Source of the DNA: CAZBQG01 sp964493945
Lineage (GTDB): Bacteria; Pseudomonadota; Alphaproteobacteria; Rhodospirillales; UBA2165
DNA length: 63,281 bases
NCBI GenBank assembly: GCA_964493945.1
Contig: CAZBQG010000001.1
Location: forward strand, 1-63,281
Direction: 5' to 3'
The translations under genes were made by a program, and so were the position numbers. Of the stretch, positions 52,885 to 62,251 are shown piece after piece. Below the pieces are notes generated by a model that had not been told where the DNA came from, did not search any database, and saw only the letters and a program-made list of their open reading frames with translations. Position 1 is the stretch's first letter, and the number at the start of each line of letters is the position of its first letter.

Positions 52885-54972
52885 CTAACGCCCTTCGCGC
52901 CACCAGCCCAGCATCAACCCGCCGACGCCCAACAGCAAAAGCAGAAGGGGCGGCAGCAGGGAAACCTGGCTGACGCCTACCACCACATAGGCGCCGTTGC
53001 GCACCAGCCCGGCCCATTGATGGCCATGGGCACCCCGGCCCAGCTTGACCCGACGGAAATCGGGCAGCCCCTGGCTGATCCAGGAAACGGACCCGCCGGT
53101 GGTTTTGACCAAAGGCGCCAGGCGTTCCGGTGAAGCGCGGAGATCCATCAATTCGGGCGCGTTGAGCCGGCCCACCACGGCCAGGGCGGAATGGGCTCCG
53201 TCCCGCAGGCTGTAGAGCCCGTTTTCCTTGACCTCTATCTGGGCCCGGGCAAGCCCGCCGGCACCGGGCTTAAGCTTGACCACCTGTTCGGCACCCGAAG
53301 GGGCGCGCACGGTGACCGGCGGATTGTCTGGCGACAGCGTGCGCCGCTCGATGCTCATGCGTTTGCCGCGTAGCTTGGCGCGCAAATCTTCTTCCTCCAG
53401 GTCCGGCTCCTTCATCAGCCAATGGGACATGCGCCGCAGCAATTCGGCATGGGGCCCGCCCCCCTCATAGCCCCTGGCCCAAAGCCAGATATGATCGGTC
53501 ATAAGCTGGGCGACCCGGCCTTTTTCCACCCGGTCCAAAACTAATAAGGGCTTTTCCCCGCCGCCTGTCATCAGCACATGGCCGCGCCTGACATTGGTGT
53601 CGATCTGCCGGAACCAACGGCCCCAGGCGGGTGGTTTTTTGTCTCTTGAAGGCGATAGCAAGGCAGTCACGGGATGGCGCGTTCCCTTACCGGTCAAGCC
53701 TGCCCGGTAGCCACCTTCGGCCACCTTACCGGTGGGGGCGCCGGGCAGAACCGCGCCCAGCGGCGTGTGAAACAGGCTCCGTTCCCCGGCAAAATCGGGA
53801 CCCACGGTGACCAGTATCGCGCCCCCCCGGCGCACATAATTTTCGATATTGGTGAAATAGGTTGGCGGCAGCAGAAAGCGGAACACATAGCGGTCAAAGA
53901 TGATCAGATCAAATTCATGCAATTTGATTTCGAACAGTTGGCGGATGGGAAAGGCGATGAGGGCCAATTCATTGAGCGGGGTGAAGTCGTTCTTGTCGGG
54001 CGGGCGCAAAATAGTGAAATGGACCAGATCCACCGAGGGATCGGATTTCAGCAAATTGCGCCAGATTCTTTCCCCGGCATGGGGTTGGCCCGAAATCAAC
54101 AACACCCTCAGCCGGTCGCGCACTCCGTTGACCGTCAGCAGGGCCCGGTTGTTGGCCAGGGACATTTCGCCCTTTAAGGCCTCCACTTCCAGCTGAATGA
54201 TGCTGGGCCCGCCATGATCAATAGGCACCTGCACGGTTTTGGCGCGCCCGATGGGCATGGATATGGTGCGTGGCTTCCCTTCGCCCAATTTCAGCGTGAG
54301 CCTGGCCGAGCCGCCCGCCGGACCGGGCCGGTCATCGATGCGCAAGCGGAGCCCGACGCTTTTTCCGACAATTCCGAAGGCCGGCGCCTGTTCGACCACC
54401 AGGCGGCGGTCCTTTTCGTCGGGCCAGCCGGTGAGCATCACATGCAAGGGCGCGCCCCTGAATTTCTTGGCCTGGGCCGTCAGACCCTTGGATGGCGTAT
54501 CCCGCGTACCGGGCGGCGGCGTATCGTGGATCTGGCCATCCGTGATCATCACCGCGCCGGCGAGGCGGCCTGCCGGAATATCGGCCAGAACCCGGTTCAG
54601 CTCCTCGAAGGCCTGGGTACCGTCCTCGTTCTCATTGGTTTCCAGGAAGATGCTTTCCAGGTCCTTGAATTCAGCCAGTTTTTTCCTGATCGCCTCAGTA
54701 GCCTGGCGGGATTGGGAGAGCCGCTGGCTTGTCTTCTGGCTGGAGCTGTTATCTACCATGACCACGGCCACATCGGGCCGGGCGTCGCGTTTTTCGTTTT
54801 CTAGCTGGGGATTTGCCAGGGCCAGGACAAGCACGGCCACGACGAACAGGCGCAACCCCGATCCCGGCGCCCAGCGCACCAGCCCGTATAAGGCGCCCAG
54901 GCCCGCCACGCCTCCCAGGGCGGCTATCAGCCACCAGGACACCAGGGGCGCAAACCCCAAGGCGGCGCTCAT
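52885..54972 (-). CDS. Membrane protein with degenerate VWA-like region, DUF4159-operon partner
   Basis: 695 residues. Two N-terminal spans (WWLIAALGGVAGLGALYGLV and LRLFVVAVLVLALA) and one C-terminal span (SLLPPLLLLLLGVGG) bracket a large periplasmic part. VAVVMVDNSSSQKTS looks like a VWA metal-binding DxSxS site and VMITDGQIHD like its later Asp. A GATase-like region (LRVLLISGQPHAGERIW, then YVRRGGAILVTVGPDF) follows. It overlaps the DUF4159 gene by four bases and is last in the moxR block. Confidence 0.82.
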   Translation of the reverse strand: MSAALGFAPLVSWWLIAALGGVAGLGALYGLVRWAPGSGLRLFVVAVLVLALANPQLENEKRDARPDVAVVMVDNSSSQKTSQRLSQSRQATEAIRKKLAEFKDLESIFLETNENEDGTQAFEELNRVLADIPAGRLAGAVMITDGQIHDTPPPGTRDTPSKGLTAQAKKFRGAPLHVMLTGWPDEKDRRLVVEQAPAFGIVGKSVGLRLRIDDRPGPAGGSARLTLKLGEGKPRTISMPIGRAKTVQVPIDHGGPSIIQLEVEALKGEMSLANNRALLTVNGVRDRLRVLLISGQPHAGERIWRNLLKSDPSVDLVHFTILRPPDKNDFTPLNELALIAFPIRQLFEIKLHEFDLIIFDRYVFRFLLPPTYFTNIENYVRRGGAILVTVGPDFAGERSLFHTPLGAVLPGAPTGKVAEGGYRAGLTGKGTRHPVTALLSPSRDKKPPAWGRWFRQIDTNVRRGHVLMTGGGEKPLLVLDRVEKGRVAQLMTDHIWLWARGYEGGGPHAELLRRMSHWLMKEPDLEEEDLRAKLRGKRMSIERRTLSPDNPPVTVRAPSGAEQVVKLKPGAGGLARAQIEVKENGLYSLRDGAHSALAVVGRLNAPELMDLRASPERLAPLVKTTGGSVSWISQGLPDFRRVKLGRGAHGHQWAGLVRNGAYVVVGVSQVSLLPPLLLLLLGVGGLMLGWWREGR

Positions 54973-57665
54973 TGGCCCAGCCTTTCCATGATTGCCGGCA
55001 GATGCACCTGATCGGTCTTGTAATTGCCGGTCAACACATACATCAACAGATTGATGCCGAAGCGATAGGCCAATTCCCGTTGCCGCTTTCCGCCCGGCAC
55101 CACCGGATAAAGAGGGCGGTGGTCCTTATCCATGGCCCAGGCCCCGGCCCAGTCATGGGATCCGACGATAATCGATGAAACGCCGTCATTGACCCGCCGG
55201 GGGCGGCGCTCGACCCAGACCCGCCCGCCGGTCCAACGCCCGGGAAATTCACGCAGCAGGTAATATGACCGGCCCAGCACATGATCGGCGGGAATGACCC
55301 GCAAGGGGGGGATATCCAACCCGGCACCGATTTCGGCCAACCGTCCGCCCGAACCCCCACCCCCCTGGTCACGGGTATCGAACAAAATCGTGCCGCCCCG
55401 CTTTAGAAAATCATTGATGCGCTTGGCCGCCGCCGCACCGATCACCGACGTATCATCCGTGATCGGCCAATAAATCAGCGAAAAGAAAGAAAGTTCGTCG
55501 CTCGCCGGATCCACCGCGATGGGCTGGCCCATATCGGCGGCGGTGCGCTGATTGGCCATCAAGCCAAGGCCGGACAGTCCGGCCCGGGTGACCCGGTCGA
55601 TCTCGTCATTACCCGTTTCCACATAGGCCAGATGCACCTTGAGGGTGGCCGTGAGAGAGGCTGCCGGACTTTTTTGCGCCATGGCGGGTGCTGCCAGGAT
55701 CATTAAGCAAAGAACCAGACCGGCGGCGCGAGCCGGCGTTGCAAACCGGAAAAAACCACGCAGCACAAAGCTCGCCCACATATCCGCTATTACCAGGAGA
55801 AGCGCCAGGGTGAACAGCCAGGGCCTGAAATCCTCTTCGCTGGAAGCCTGATAAGGCAGCGGCTCCACCCCCACCGGCAGGCTGCTGAGAGCCGTGGGTG
55901 CCGCCAGGAAGGGAGCCAGATTATAGGCTCGTCTTGCCTCGCCCTGGCCATAAAAGCCGGGTGGATGGGCCGGGCCGGGGGCACGCGCCGTCAGGTCCCG
56001 GGCATTAAGCGCCGTGGCGCCGGGCATGGGCTTGACCAGACGGCCAAACCCGTCCACCGAGAAAAGCGGAGCCAGGGGCCTGGCATCCCCAACCCCGGTG
56101 ACGCCACGCCCCAGGCGGATGAGCTGGCGCAACATCTGAACGAAGAGGCCCGAAAGGGGCAGATTTGACCAGGCAGGGCTGGCCGTGGTGTGGACCAGAA
56201 CGAGCCATCCTTTTCCCCGCTTTTCGGCAGTCACCAGGGGTGTGCCGTCGGCCAGGCTGGCCCAGGTACGGTCCGGCAGGTCCGCCGTCGGGCGGGCAAG
56301 AACCTGGCGCCGGATGCGCACATCGCCGGGAACTTTGAGCCCGCCGAAGGGGCTTTCGGCAGCGAAGGGTGCCAGGCGCTGAGGCTTTCGCCAGGAAAGG
56401 GCACCACCCAATTCCCGCCTGCCTTTGCGCAGACGCACGGGCAAAAGGGTGCTGCCCGACCTGGCCAGCCGGGGTCCGGCAAAACGCACAACCACGCCCC
56501 CCGCCGCCAGCCATTTGCCGATGGTTCCTTCATCCCCTTTGTCCAGTTTGGCAAAATCGGCCATCACCAGCATGGCCAGTTCCCACTTCAGCAGATCGGC
56601 CAGCGGGCCGACGCGCACTTCGGTAAAGGGATCCAGGGCGCGGTCCAAATAATAAAGATCATCCAGCAAGGGCTGATCGCGCTTCCTCGCCGCATCACTG
56701 AGCAGACCCACGGGCCGGCGGCGCCAGCGTTCATCGACTAACAATGTAGCCCCTGCCGTGTTCTGATTTTCCACTTCGATACGGGTGATGCGGTTGCGCA
56801 TTTCCACCGGCAGATCGAGACGCAGCTTGGCCGTATCCTGCCCCGCCTTCCAGGAAAGCGTGCGCCGTGCGACCACCGTGCCGCCTTCGGTAACGGCGAT
56901 CAGGCCCGCCCCCAACCGGGTGGGGCGGGGAACCCGACGCACGCTTAAGCCCAGCCCCTTGCGGTCAGATTTGAGGGGCAAAAAAGCCACCGGCAATTTG
57001 GCTGCCGGATCGGCATAAACACTCAAAGGGCCAAGTCCAGCGAGGCGGGCGGCGAATTCTCCCGCACCCTTTGCGTTCAATCCGTTGCTCAGCCAGATCA
57101 CCTGGCCAACCTTTTCCAGTTGCAGTTTATCCAGGCCGCGCCCCGCCGCTTCCAAGGCTACCGGCCAGGGTTTGGGCGCCAGTGCCATCAGTTCTTCCAG
57201 CGCCTTGTCGGCCGCCAGAAGCGATCCCAGGGCGCGCTTTGCACTGACGGGCGTCGGCGCCGTAGTGACGATGGCCACCGGGCGGCCGTCGCGCTTGGCT
57301 TGCGCCATGAGATCGGTGAACAGGAGCTTGCGCTGAGCCCAGTCATGGGCCGCCGCCCATCCGTCATCGACGATGAGGATCAAGGCGCCACTGCCGGCGA
57401 TGGGCTGGCGGGCATTGATCACCGGATGGGCCGCGCCCAGGATGATGGCAATCAATAATGCGAGGCGCAATAAGATCAGCCAAAGAGGCGTCTTGGCCGT
57501 GCTTTCTTCCGGATTGATCAGGCGCATGATCAGGCGGATGGCTGGAAAGCGCTGACGCCGGGGGGCCGGCGGGATAAGGCGCATCAGCCACCATAACAAC
57601 GGCAGGGCCAACAGCCCGGCCAGGGCCAGGGGTGCCAGAAATCCAATGGGGCCCAGGGTGAACAT
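54969..57665 (-). CDS. BatA-like N-terminus fused to DUF4159
   Basis: About 898 residues. The N-terminus has the aerotolerance-regulator (BatA) lead, two spans around PLALAGLLALPLLWWLMRL and LILLRLALLIAIILG; a VWA-like middle follows, then a span near residue 640 (LFTLALLLVIADMWASFVL). The C-terminal ~210 residues are DUF4159 (KVHLAYVETGNDEIDRVT, FFSLIYWPITDD, GGTILFDTRDQ), which has a glutamine-amidotransferase-like look. ATG 57665 is preferred; TTG 57671 overlaps the DUF58 stop. Confidence 0.87.
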   Translation of the reverse strand: MFTLGPIGFLAPLALAGLLALPLLWWLMRLIPPAPRRQRFPAIRLIMRLINPEESTAKTPLWLILLRLALLIAIILGAAHPVINARQPIAGSGALILIVDDGWAAAHDWAQRKLLFTDLMAQAKRDGRPVAIVTTAPTPVSAKRALGSLLAADKALEELMALAPKPWPVALEAAGRGLDKLQLEKVGQVIWLSNGLNAKGAGEFAARLAGLGPLSVYADPAAKLPVAFLPLKSDRKGLGLSVRRVPRPTRLGAGLIAVTEGGTVVARRTLSWKAGQDTAKLRLDLPVEMRNRITRIEVENQNTAGATLLVDERWRRRPVGLLSDAARKRDQPLLDDLYYLDRALDPFTEVRVGPLADLLKWELAMLVMADFAKLDKGDEGTIGKWLAAGGVVVRFAGPRLARSGSTLLPVRLRKGRRELGGALSWRKPQRLAPFAAESPFGGLKVPGDVRIRRQVLARPTADLPDRTWASLADGTPLVTAEKRGKGWLVLVHTTASPAWSNLPLSGLFVQMLRQLIRLGRGVTGVGDARPLAPLFSVDGFGRLVKPMPGATALNARDLTARAPGPAHPPGFYGQGEARRAYNLAPFLAAPTALSSLPVGVEPLPYQASSEEDFRPWLFTLALLLVIADMWASFVLRGFFRFATPARAAGLVLCLMILAAPAMAQKSPAASLTATLKVHLAYVETGNDEIDRVTRAGLSGLGLMANQRTAADMGQPIAVDPASDELSFFSLIYWPITDDTSVIGAAAAKRINDFLKRGGTILFDTRDQGGGGSGGRLAEIGAGLDIPPLRVIPADHVLGRSYYLLREFPGRWTGGRVWVERRPRRVNDGVSSIIVGSHDWAGAWAMDKDHRPLYPVVPGGKRQRELAYRFGINLLMYVLTGNYKTDQVHLPAIMERLGQ

Positions 57666-57667
57666 GA

Positions 57668-58579
57668 TCAATAAGCCTCCGGCCCGGCCAGGGCCACATA
57701 GAGACCCAATAGGGCCTGTTCGGGCGGTTGATCGGTGACATGCAAACCCAGACTCCAGCCCGCGGCCTGGGCCAAACTGCGAAGATCGTGCCGGTGGCCG
57801 GCCATTTCATCGCCATATTGGCGCCGGATTCCTTCCACCTTGCCGATCAGGGCCGTGCCTTCTCTTTCCATCCCCTCAAACCGGGTGCGCCCCTTAAATG
57901 GAAGGGATTCCTCGGCCGGGTCCAACACCTGCAAAAGATGGCCCCCCACGCCACGGTCGGCAAAAATTCCGATGATCTTGTTGATCTCGGACAAAGGTTC
58001 GAGAAAATCGGAAATCAGCACCAGCCGGCCATGGCGGGGCACCGGCTCATAGGGCGGCAGGCTGCCCGCCATGCTTTCGTCGGAATCCGGATCAGTGTCA
58101 CGTTCCTCCATGGCAGCGGCCACCAGATTAAGCGCCATGCGCCCATGGCTGGGGCGCATATTGGCCCCCAGATAGGCCACCTGTTCGCCGCCTCTTACTA
58201 AAAGCGACGCCAATGCCAAACTCAAAAGATCGGCCCGTTCCACCTTTTCCGGCAGGCCCCGGGAGGACCGGAAACGCATGGATGGGGAGGCATCGCTCCA
58301 CAGCCAGACGCTTTGCGCCGCCTCCCATTCGGTTTCGCGCACATAGACCAGATCGGATTTGGCCGAGCGCCGCCAATCGATTTTTTGCATCGTGTCGCCC
58401 TGGTGATAGCGGCGGAACTGCCAGAAGGTTTCCCCCTGCCCCACCCGGCGCCGGCCATGCACGCCTTGCGACACGGTGGCCGCCACCCGGTCGGCGGCCA
58501 CCATCAGAGGCGGCAGGCCGGCGGCCAGCACATTCGCCCGCTCATGAAGCCCCCCCAGACTCTCGGGTGATTTCGCCAA
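57668..58579 (-). CDS. DUF58 domain protein
   Basis: 303-residue soluble protein. The DUF58 core is GVHGRRRVGQGETFWQFRRY, then DWRRSAKSDLVYVRETEWEA and the VWA-like VWLWSDASPSMRFRS, with D-x-S-x-S kept. These proteins almost always follow MoxR ATPases, which are thought to act as their chaperones or activators. It lies 17 bases after moxR and overlaps the next gene. Confidence 0.9.
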   Translation of the reverse strand: MAKSPESLGGLHERANVLAAGLPPLMVAADRVAATVSQGVHGRRRVGQGETFWQFRRYHQGDTMQKIDWRRSAKSDLVYVRETEWEAAQSVWLWSDASPSMRFRSSRGLPEKVERADLLSLALASLLVRGGEQVAYLGANMRPSHGRMALNLVAAAMEERDTDPDSDESMAGSLPPYEPVPRHGRLVLISDFLEPLSEINKIIGIFADRGVGGHLLQVLDPAEESLPFKGRTRFEGMEREGTALIGKVEGIRRQYGDEMAGHRHDLRSLAQAAGWSLGLHVTDQPPEQALLGLYVALAGPEAY

Positions 58580-58596
58580 TCTATCCGTCCGTCATA

Positions 58597-59616
58597 TCAT
58601 ACGATGCGGCTGCACAATTTATCGATGATGCGCCCCAGCGTGATCCCTTCGGCGCGGGCCGCGAAATTAAGCGCCATGCGGTGGCGCAGCATGGGATGAG
58701 CCAGGGAGACGACGTCATCCAGCGACGGCGCCAGGCGCCCTTCAAGAACGGCCCTGGCCTTGACCCCCAGCATAAGCGCCTGACTGGCGCGGGGGCCCGG
58801 CCCCCAGGCCACATGATCGCGCACCTCCTGGATGTCCGAGGTGTCCGGCCGCCCGGCGCGGACGAGATCGAGGATTGCCGTGATGATGGTCTCGCCTACC
58901 GGGATGAGGCGCACCAGATGCTGCAATTCCATCAGCTCCTTGCCATCCATCTGCTTTGAGATGCCGGCCTCGCCGGCGCCGGTGGTGGCCGTCAGGATTT
59001 CACGCTCGGCGACCAATTGGGGGTAATCGATATCCACCTGCATGAGAAACCGGTCGAGCTGGGCTTCGGGCAGAGGATAGGTCCCTTCCTGTTCCAGGGG
59101 GTTCTGGGTGGCCAGCACATGGAAGGGCTGGGGCAGGTCGTGATAATGCCCGGCGATGGAAACGCGCTTTTCCTGCATGGCCTGGAGCAGGGCCGATTGG
59201 GTGCGCGGGCTGGCCCGGTTGATTTCATCGGCCATCAGCAATTGGCAGAAAACAGGACCCTTGATAAAGCGGAAGGAGCGGCGCCCGGCTTCGCTTTCTT
59301 CCAGCACTTCTGATCCCAAAATATCGGCGGGCATCAGGTCGGGGGTGAACTGGACCCGGTGTTCCTCCAGGCCCAGCACCTGGCCGATGGTTTCCACCAG
59401 GCGGGTCTTGCCCAGGCCGGGAACGCCGATCAACAACACGTGACCCCCCGCCAACAGCGTGATAAGAGTTTCCTCTATGACCTTTTGCTGGCCGAAGATG
59501 ACCCGGCCGATTTCCTTGCGCACCTCGGCCAGTTTGCCGTGGGCATTATCCAGTTTGGCGATCAGGTCCGACGGGTCTTGTGCCGATGGATTTGGAGATT
59601 GGGCGGCTTCGGTCAA
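58597..59616 (-). CDS. MoxR-family AAA+ ATPase
   Basis: 339-residue AAA+ protein. Walker A is GVPGLGKTRLVE, Walker B LLMADEINRASPRTQSALLQAMQE, sensor 1 FHVLATQNPLEQEGTYPLPEAQLDRF is split by motif residues, and a helical lid ends it. With the DUF58, BatA/DUF4159 and VWA-like genes it makes a four-gene unit for envelope or stress functions. Start ATG 59616, divergent from the DUF1285 gene 18 bases away. Confidence 0.93.
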   Translation of the reverse strand: MTEAAQSPNPSAQDPSDLIAKLDNAHGKLAEVRKEIGRVIFGQQKVIEETLITLLAGGHVLLIGVPGLGKTRLVETIGQVLGLEEHRVQFTPDLMPADILGSEVLEESEAGRRSFRFIKGPVFCQLLMADEINRASPRTQSALLQAMQEKRVSIAGHYHDLPQPFHVLATQNPLEQEGTYPLPEAQLDRFLMQVDIDYPQLVAEREILTATTGAGEAGISKQMDGKELMELQHLVRLIPVGETIITAILDLVRAGRPDTSDIQEVRDHVAWGPGPRASQALMLGVKARAVLEGRLAPSLDDVVSLAHPMLRHRMALNFAARAEGITLGRIIDKLCSRIV

Positions 59617-59634
59617 CGGGCAGTCCTCCGCTTG

Positions 59635-60213
59635 ATGATGGTCGAAAACATGGTGGATCCTCTTACTTCCCTTCTCCGGGAAAATACCGGAGACGATAAT
59701 AACGTCCCCCCGGCCGAGGGCGGGCGCATTCTATGCGGCGAGCTTCCGATCCGCATCGACCGGGAAGGTCTATGGTTTTATCACGGGACACCCATCAACC
59801 GCCAGGAACTCGTCAAGCTTTTCGCTTCAGCCATGGAGCGTGATGACGAGGGCCGTTACTGGCTGATAACCCCGCAGGAGATGGGTGAAATTGAGGTGGA
59901 GGATGCGCCTTTCCTGGGTGTGGAACTGTTCGTGTCAGGCGAAGGCGAGGATCAGATTATTACGCTCCGCACCAACATGGATGACCGGGTTACCCTTGAT
60001 CTGGGCCATGCTTTGCGCATAACAACCCATCCGGAAACAGGTGAGCCCCGCCCCTATGTGGAGGTTCGCCCCGGATTGGAAGCACGTCTCGTCCGGCCGG
60101 TCTATTACGAGTTGGTCGATCTTGGGGTGGAGACGCAGGTGGATGACAGGCCTATACTGGGAATATGGAGCAGCGGAATATACTTTCAGATCGGCAGGTT
60201 AGAGGAAGACTGA
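59635..60213 (+). CDS. DUF1285 family protein
   Basis: 192 residues. The DUF1285 core is ILCGELPIRIDREGLWFYHG, then INRQELVKLFASAMERDDEG, WLITPQEMGEIEVEDAPF and VEVRPGLEARLVRPVYYEL. Function unknown in the family. Candidate starts are ATG 59635, 59638 and 59650, none with a clear ribosome site; upstream codons in this frame belong to the antisense side of moxR. It overlaps the Nudix gene by 49 bases. Confidence 0.85.
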   Translation: MMVENMVDPLTSLLRENTGDDNNVPPAEGGRILCGELPIRIDREGLWFYHGTPINRQELVKLFASAMERDDEGRYWLITPQEMGEIEVEDAPFLGVELFVSGEGEDQIITLRTNMDDRVTLDLGHALRITTHPETGEPRPYVEVRPGLEARLVRPVYYELVDLGVETQVDDRPILGIWSSGIYFQIGRLEED

Positions 60214-60836
60214 CCCTGGATTGGGTAGTCCGGCGCGTCAAGGACACCAACCCCACGGAGCGCCGGCGGTCCAATGAGGATGCCAGCGTCGATCAGTCCA
60301 TCAAGCCCGTCGAGGTCGCCCCCATCATGTCCACCGACGGACCGCTGAAGGAAGCCGCCGTGCTCGTTCCCCTGGTCAACCGGCCAGAGGGGCTGACCGT
60401 GTTGCTGACCAAACGGACCGAACATCTGGCCAACCATGCGGGGCAGATCAGTTTCCCCGGCGGGCGGGTCGATGAGGGCGATGAGGACGGCATCGCCACG
60501 GCCTTGCGCGAGACCCAAGAGGAAATCGGGCTGGATCCCCATCACATAGAAGTGATCGGCAGGCTGGACGATTACGTGGTCGGCACCGGTTATCTGGTGG
60601 AACCGGTCATCGCCGTCCTTGAGCCCCCATTCGACATTACCCCCCATGACGGCGAAGTGGCGGCGGTCTTCGAGCCACCCCTTGAATTCCTCATGGATCT
60701 TTCAAATTATCAGCGCCATCACCGGATCCGCGATGAGGTCAAACGCCATTTTTACGCCATAACTTTTGAGGAATATTTCATCTGGGGGGCCACCGCCGGC
60801 ATGCTGCGCAATCTCTCAGAACGGCTGAAGGTCTGA
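60165..60836 (+). CDS. Nudix hydrolase, CoA pyrophosphatase (NudL) type
   Basis: 223-residue Nudix enzyme. The Nudix box is GGRVDEGDEDGIATALRETQEEIGL (shown only in part by G-x5-E-x7-REx2EE), preceded by HAGQISFPGG, which is the NudL/CoA-diphosphatase UPF0035 mark; LLTKRTEHLANH leads in. Such enzymes cut CoA and its thioesters to 4'-phosphopantetheine and ADP. It starts within the DUF1285 gene and shares TGATG with the CCA transferase gene. Confidence 0.88.
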   Translation: MEQRNILSDRQVRGRLTLDWVVRRVKDTNPTERRRSNEDASVDQSIKPVEVAPIMSTDGPLKEAAVLVPLVNRPEGLTVLLTKRTEHLANHAGQISFPGGRVDEGDEDGIATALRETQEEIGLDPHHIEVIGRLDDYVVGTGYLVEPVIAVLEPPFDITPHDGEVAAVFEPPLEFLMDLSNYQRHHRIRDEVKRHFYAITFEEYFIWGATAGMLRNLSERLKV

Positions 60837-62251
60837 TGGAAGGCCTGCAAAGCTGGGTCATCACTATTCTGGTCGTGCTTGCCGCCATGTTCCTGATGGC
60901 CAAACGGGGCGGGCTGGGCCGCAGCGGGCGGCGGAAACCCACCAGACCGGGCGGCGATATCATGGTCCAATGGGAGCATGGGCCGAGCGGCCAGCTGACC
61001 CCCGCACCTTGGATGACCGGGCCCGAAATCACCGCCGTCCTGGCGGCCATTACCTGCGGCGGAAAAGAAGCGCGCTTCGTCGGCGGCTGCGTGCGCGATT
61101 CCATCCTCAAGCGTGAAATATCGGACGTGGATATCGCCACCCAGGAGACGTCGGACCGTGTGCTGGCGCTCTTGGAAGAGGCGGGCATCAAGGGCGTGCC
61201 GACGGGCCTTAAACACGGCACGGTGACGGCGGTCGTGGGCGGTAAGAGCTATGAGATCACCACATTGCGCAGCGACATCGAGACCGATGGCCGCCACGCC
61301 GTGGTCGCCTTCACGGAAGATTGGCGCAAAGATGCCGCCCGGCGGGATTTTTCGTTTAATGCCATGAGCGCCACGCCAAGCGGCATGGTCTATGATTATT
61401 ACAACGGCATGCAGGATCTGGCCGACCGGGTGATCCGCTTCGTCGGCCCCGGCAAGCAGCGCATCGCCGAGGATTATCTCCGCGCGCTCCGCTATTTCCG
61501 CTTTATCGCGACCCTGGATATGCGCATCGAGAACCGCATCGATCTGGATGCCTGCATCACCGCCGCACCCCAACTCAAGGATTTGTCGGGCGAGCGCATC
61601 CGGGATGAATTATTCAAGATTCTGATCGCCCCCAAACATATCAGAGCCCTTCGCCTGATGCGCGATTACGGGGTGATGGAACAGATCCTGCCCGAAGCCG
61701 GAAACCTTGAACGGCTTTCCAAGATGGTCTGGCTGGAAACGACGGCGATCAATTTCGCATCGGTCCGGCCCGACACCCTCCGGCGCCTGGCGGTGCTTTT
61801 GGACACGGACGAGGCCGGCGCGGCCAGGGCTTGCGCGAGGTTGCGCTTGTCGGGCACCGAGACAAAACGCCTGGCCGCATTGGTCACCCCCGTTTGGCAG
61901 CCAAACCCCGAAATGAGCATGGATGATCTGCGCCGTGCTTTTTACCTGTATTCGGCCGAGCGGGTGCGCGATTTCATCTTGCTGGAATGGACTGCGCGCC
62001 TGGCAATTGATCCGCGCCGCCCTCGCGAAGAGACCGAAGTCTGGCAGGAAATGCTGGGCGCTTCCGAGGTCTGGGAAGATGTCAGCTTCCCCCTCCAGGG
62101 ACGCGATGCGCTGGCGCTTGGGCTGCAAGCAGGCCCCCGCATCTCTCAAGTTTTGGGCGCCGTCGAGGAATGGTGGATCGAAGGGGGCTGCCGGGCCGGC
62201 CATGAAAGCTGCCTGGAGCGGTTGCGCGCTCTGTTGGAACATGAAACATGA
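60836..62251 (+). CDS. cca: CCA tRNA nucleotidyltransferase with N-terminal membrane-like segment
   Basis: Polymerase-beta-fold enzyme that adds or repairs the 3' CCA of tRNAs. The head is RFVGGCVRDSILKREISDVD with the DxD pair; RRDFSFNAMSA, EDYLRALRYFRF and GERIRDELFKIL follow. Family homology begins about residue 55 (TPAPWMTGPE). The first ~42 residues hold a hydrophobic stretch (WVITILVVLAAMFLMA) and a basic linker, which is unusual. ATG 60836 overlaps the Nudix stop as TGATG, supporting it; ATG 60962 would give the standard enzyme. The gene overlaps the radical SAM gene by four bases. Confidence 0.9.
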   Translation: MEGLQSWVITILVVLAAMFLMAKRGGLGRSGRRKPTRPGGDIMVQWEHGPSGQLTPAPWMTGPEITAVLAAITCGGKEARFVGGCVRDSILKREISDVDIATQETSDRVLALLEEAGIKGVPTGLKHGTVTAVVGGKSYEITTLRSDIETDGRHAVVAFTEDWRKDAARRDFSFNAMSATPSGMVYDYYNGMQDLADRVIRFVGPGKQRIAEDYLRALRYFRFIATLDMRIENRIDLDACITAAPQLKDLSGERIRDELFKILIAPKHIRALRLMRDYGVMEQILPEAGNLERLSKMVWLETTAINFASVRPDTLRRLAVLLDTDEAGAARACARLRLSGTETKRLAALVTPVWQPNPEMSMDDLRRAFYLYSAERVRDFILLEWTARLAIDPRRPREETEVWQEMLGASEVWEDVSFPLQGRDALALGLQAGPRISQVLGAVEEWWIEGGCRAGHESCLERLRALLEHET

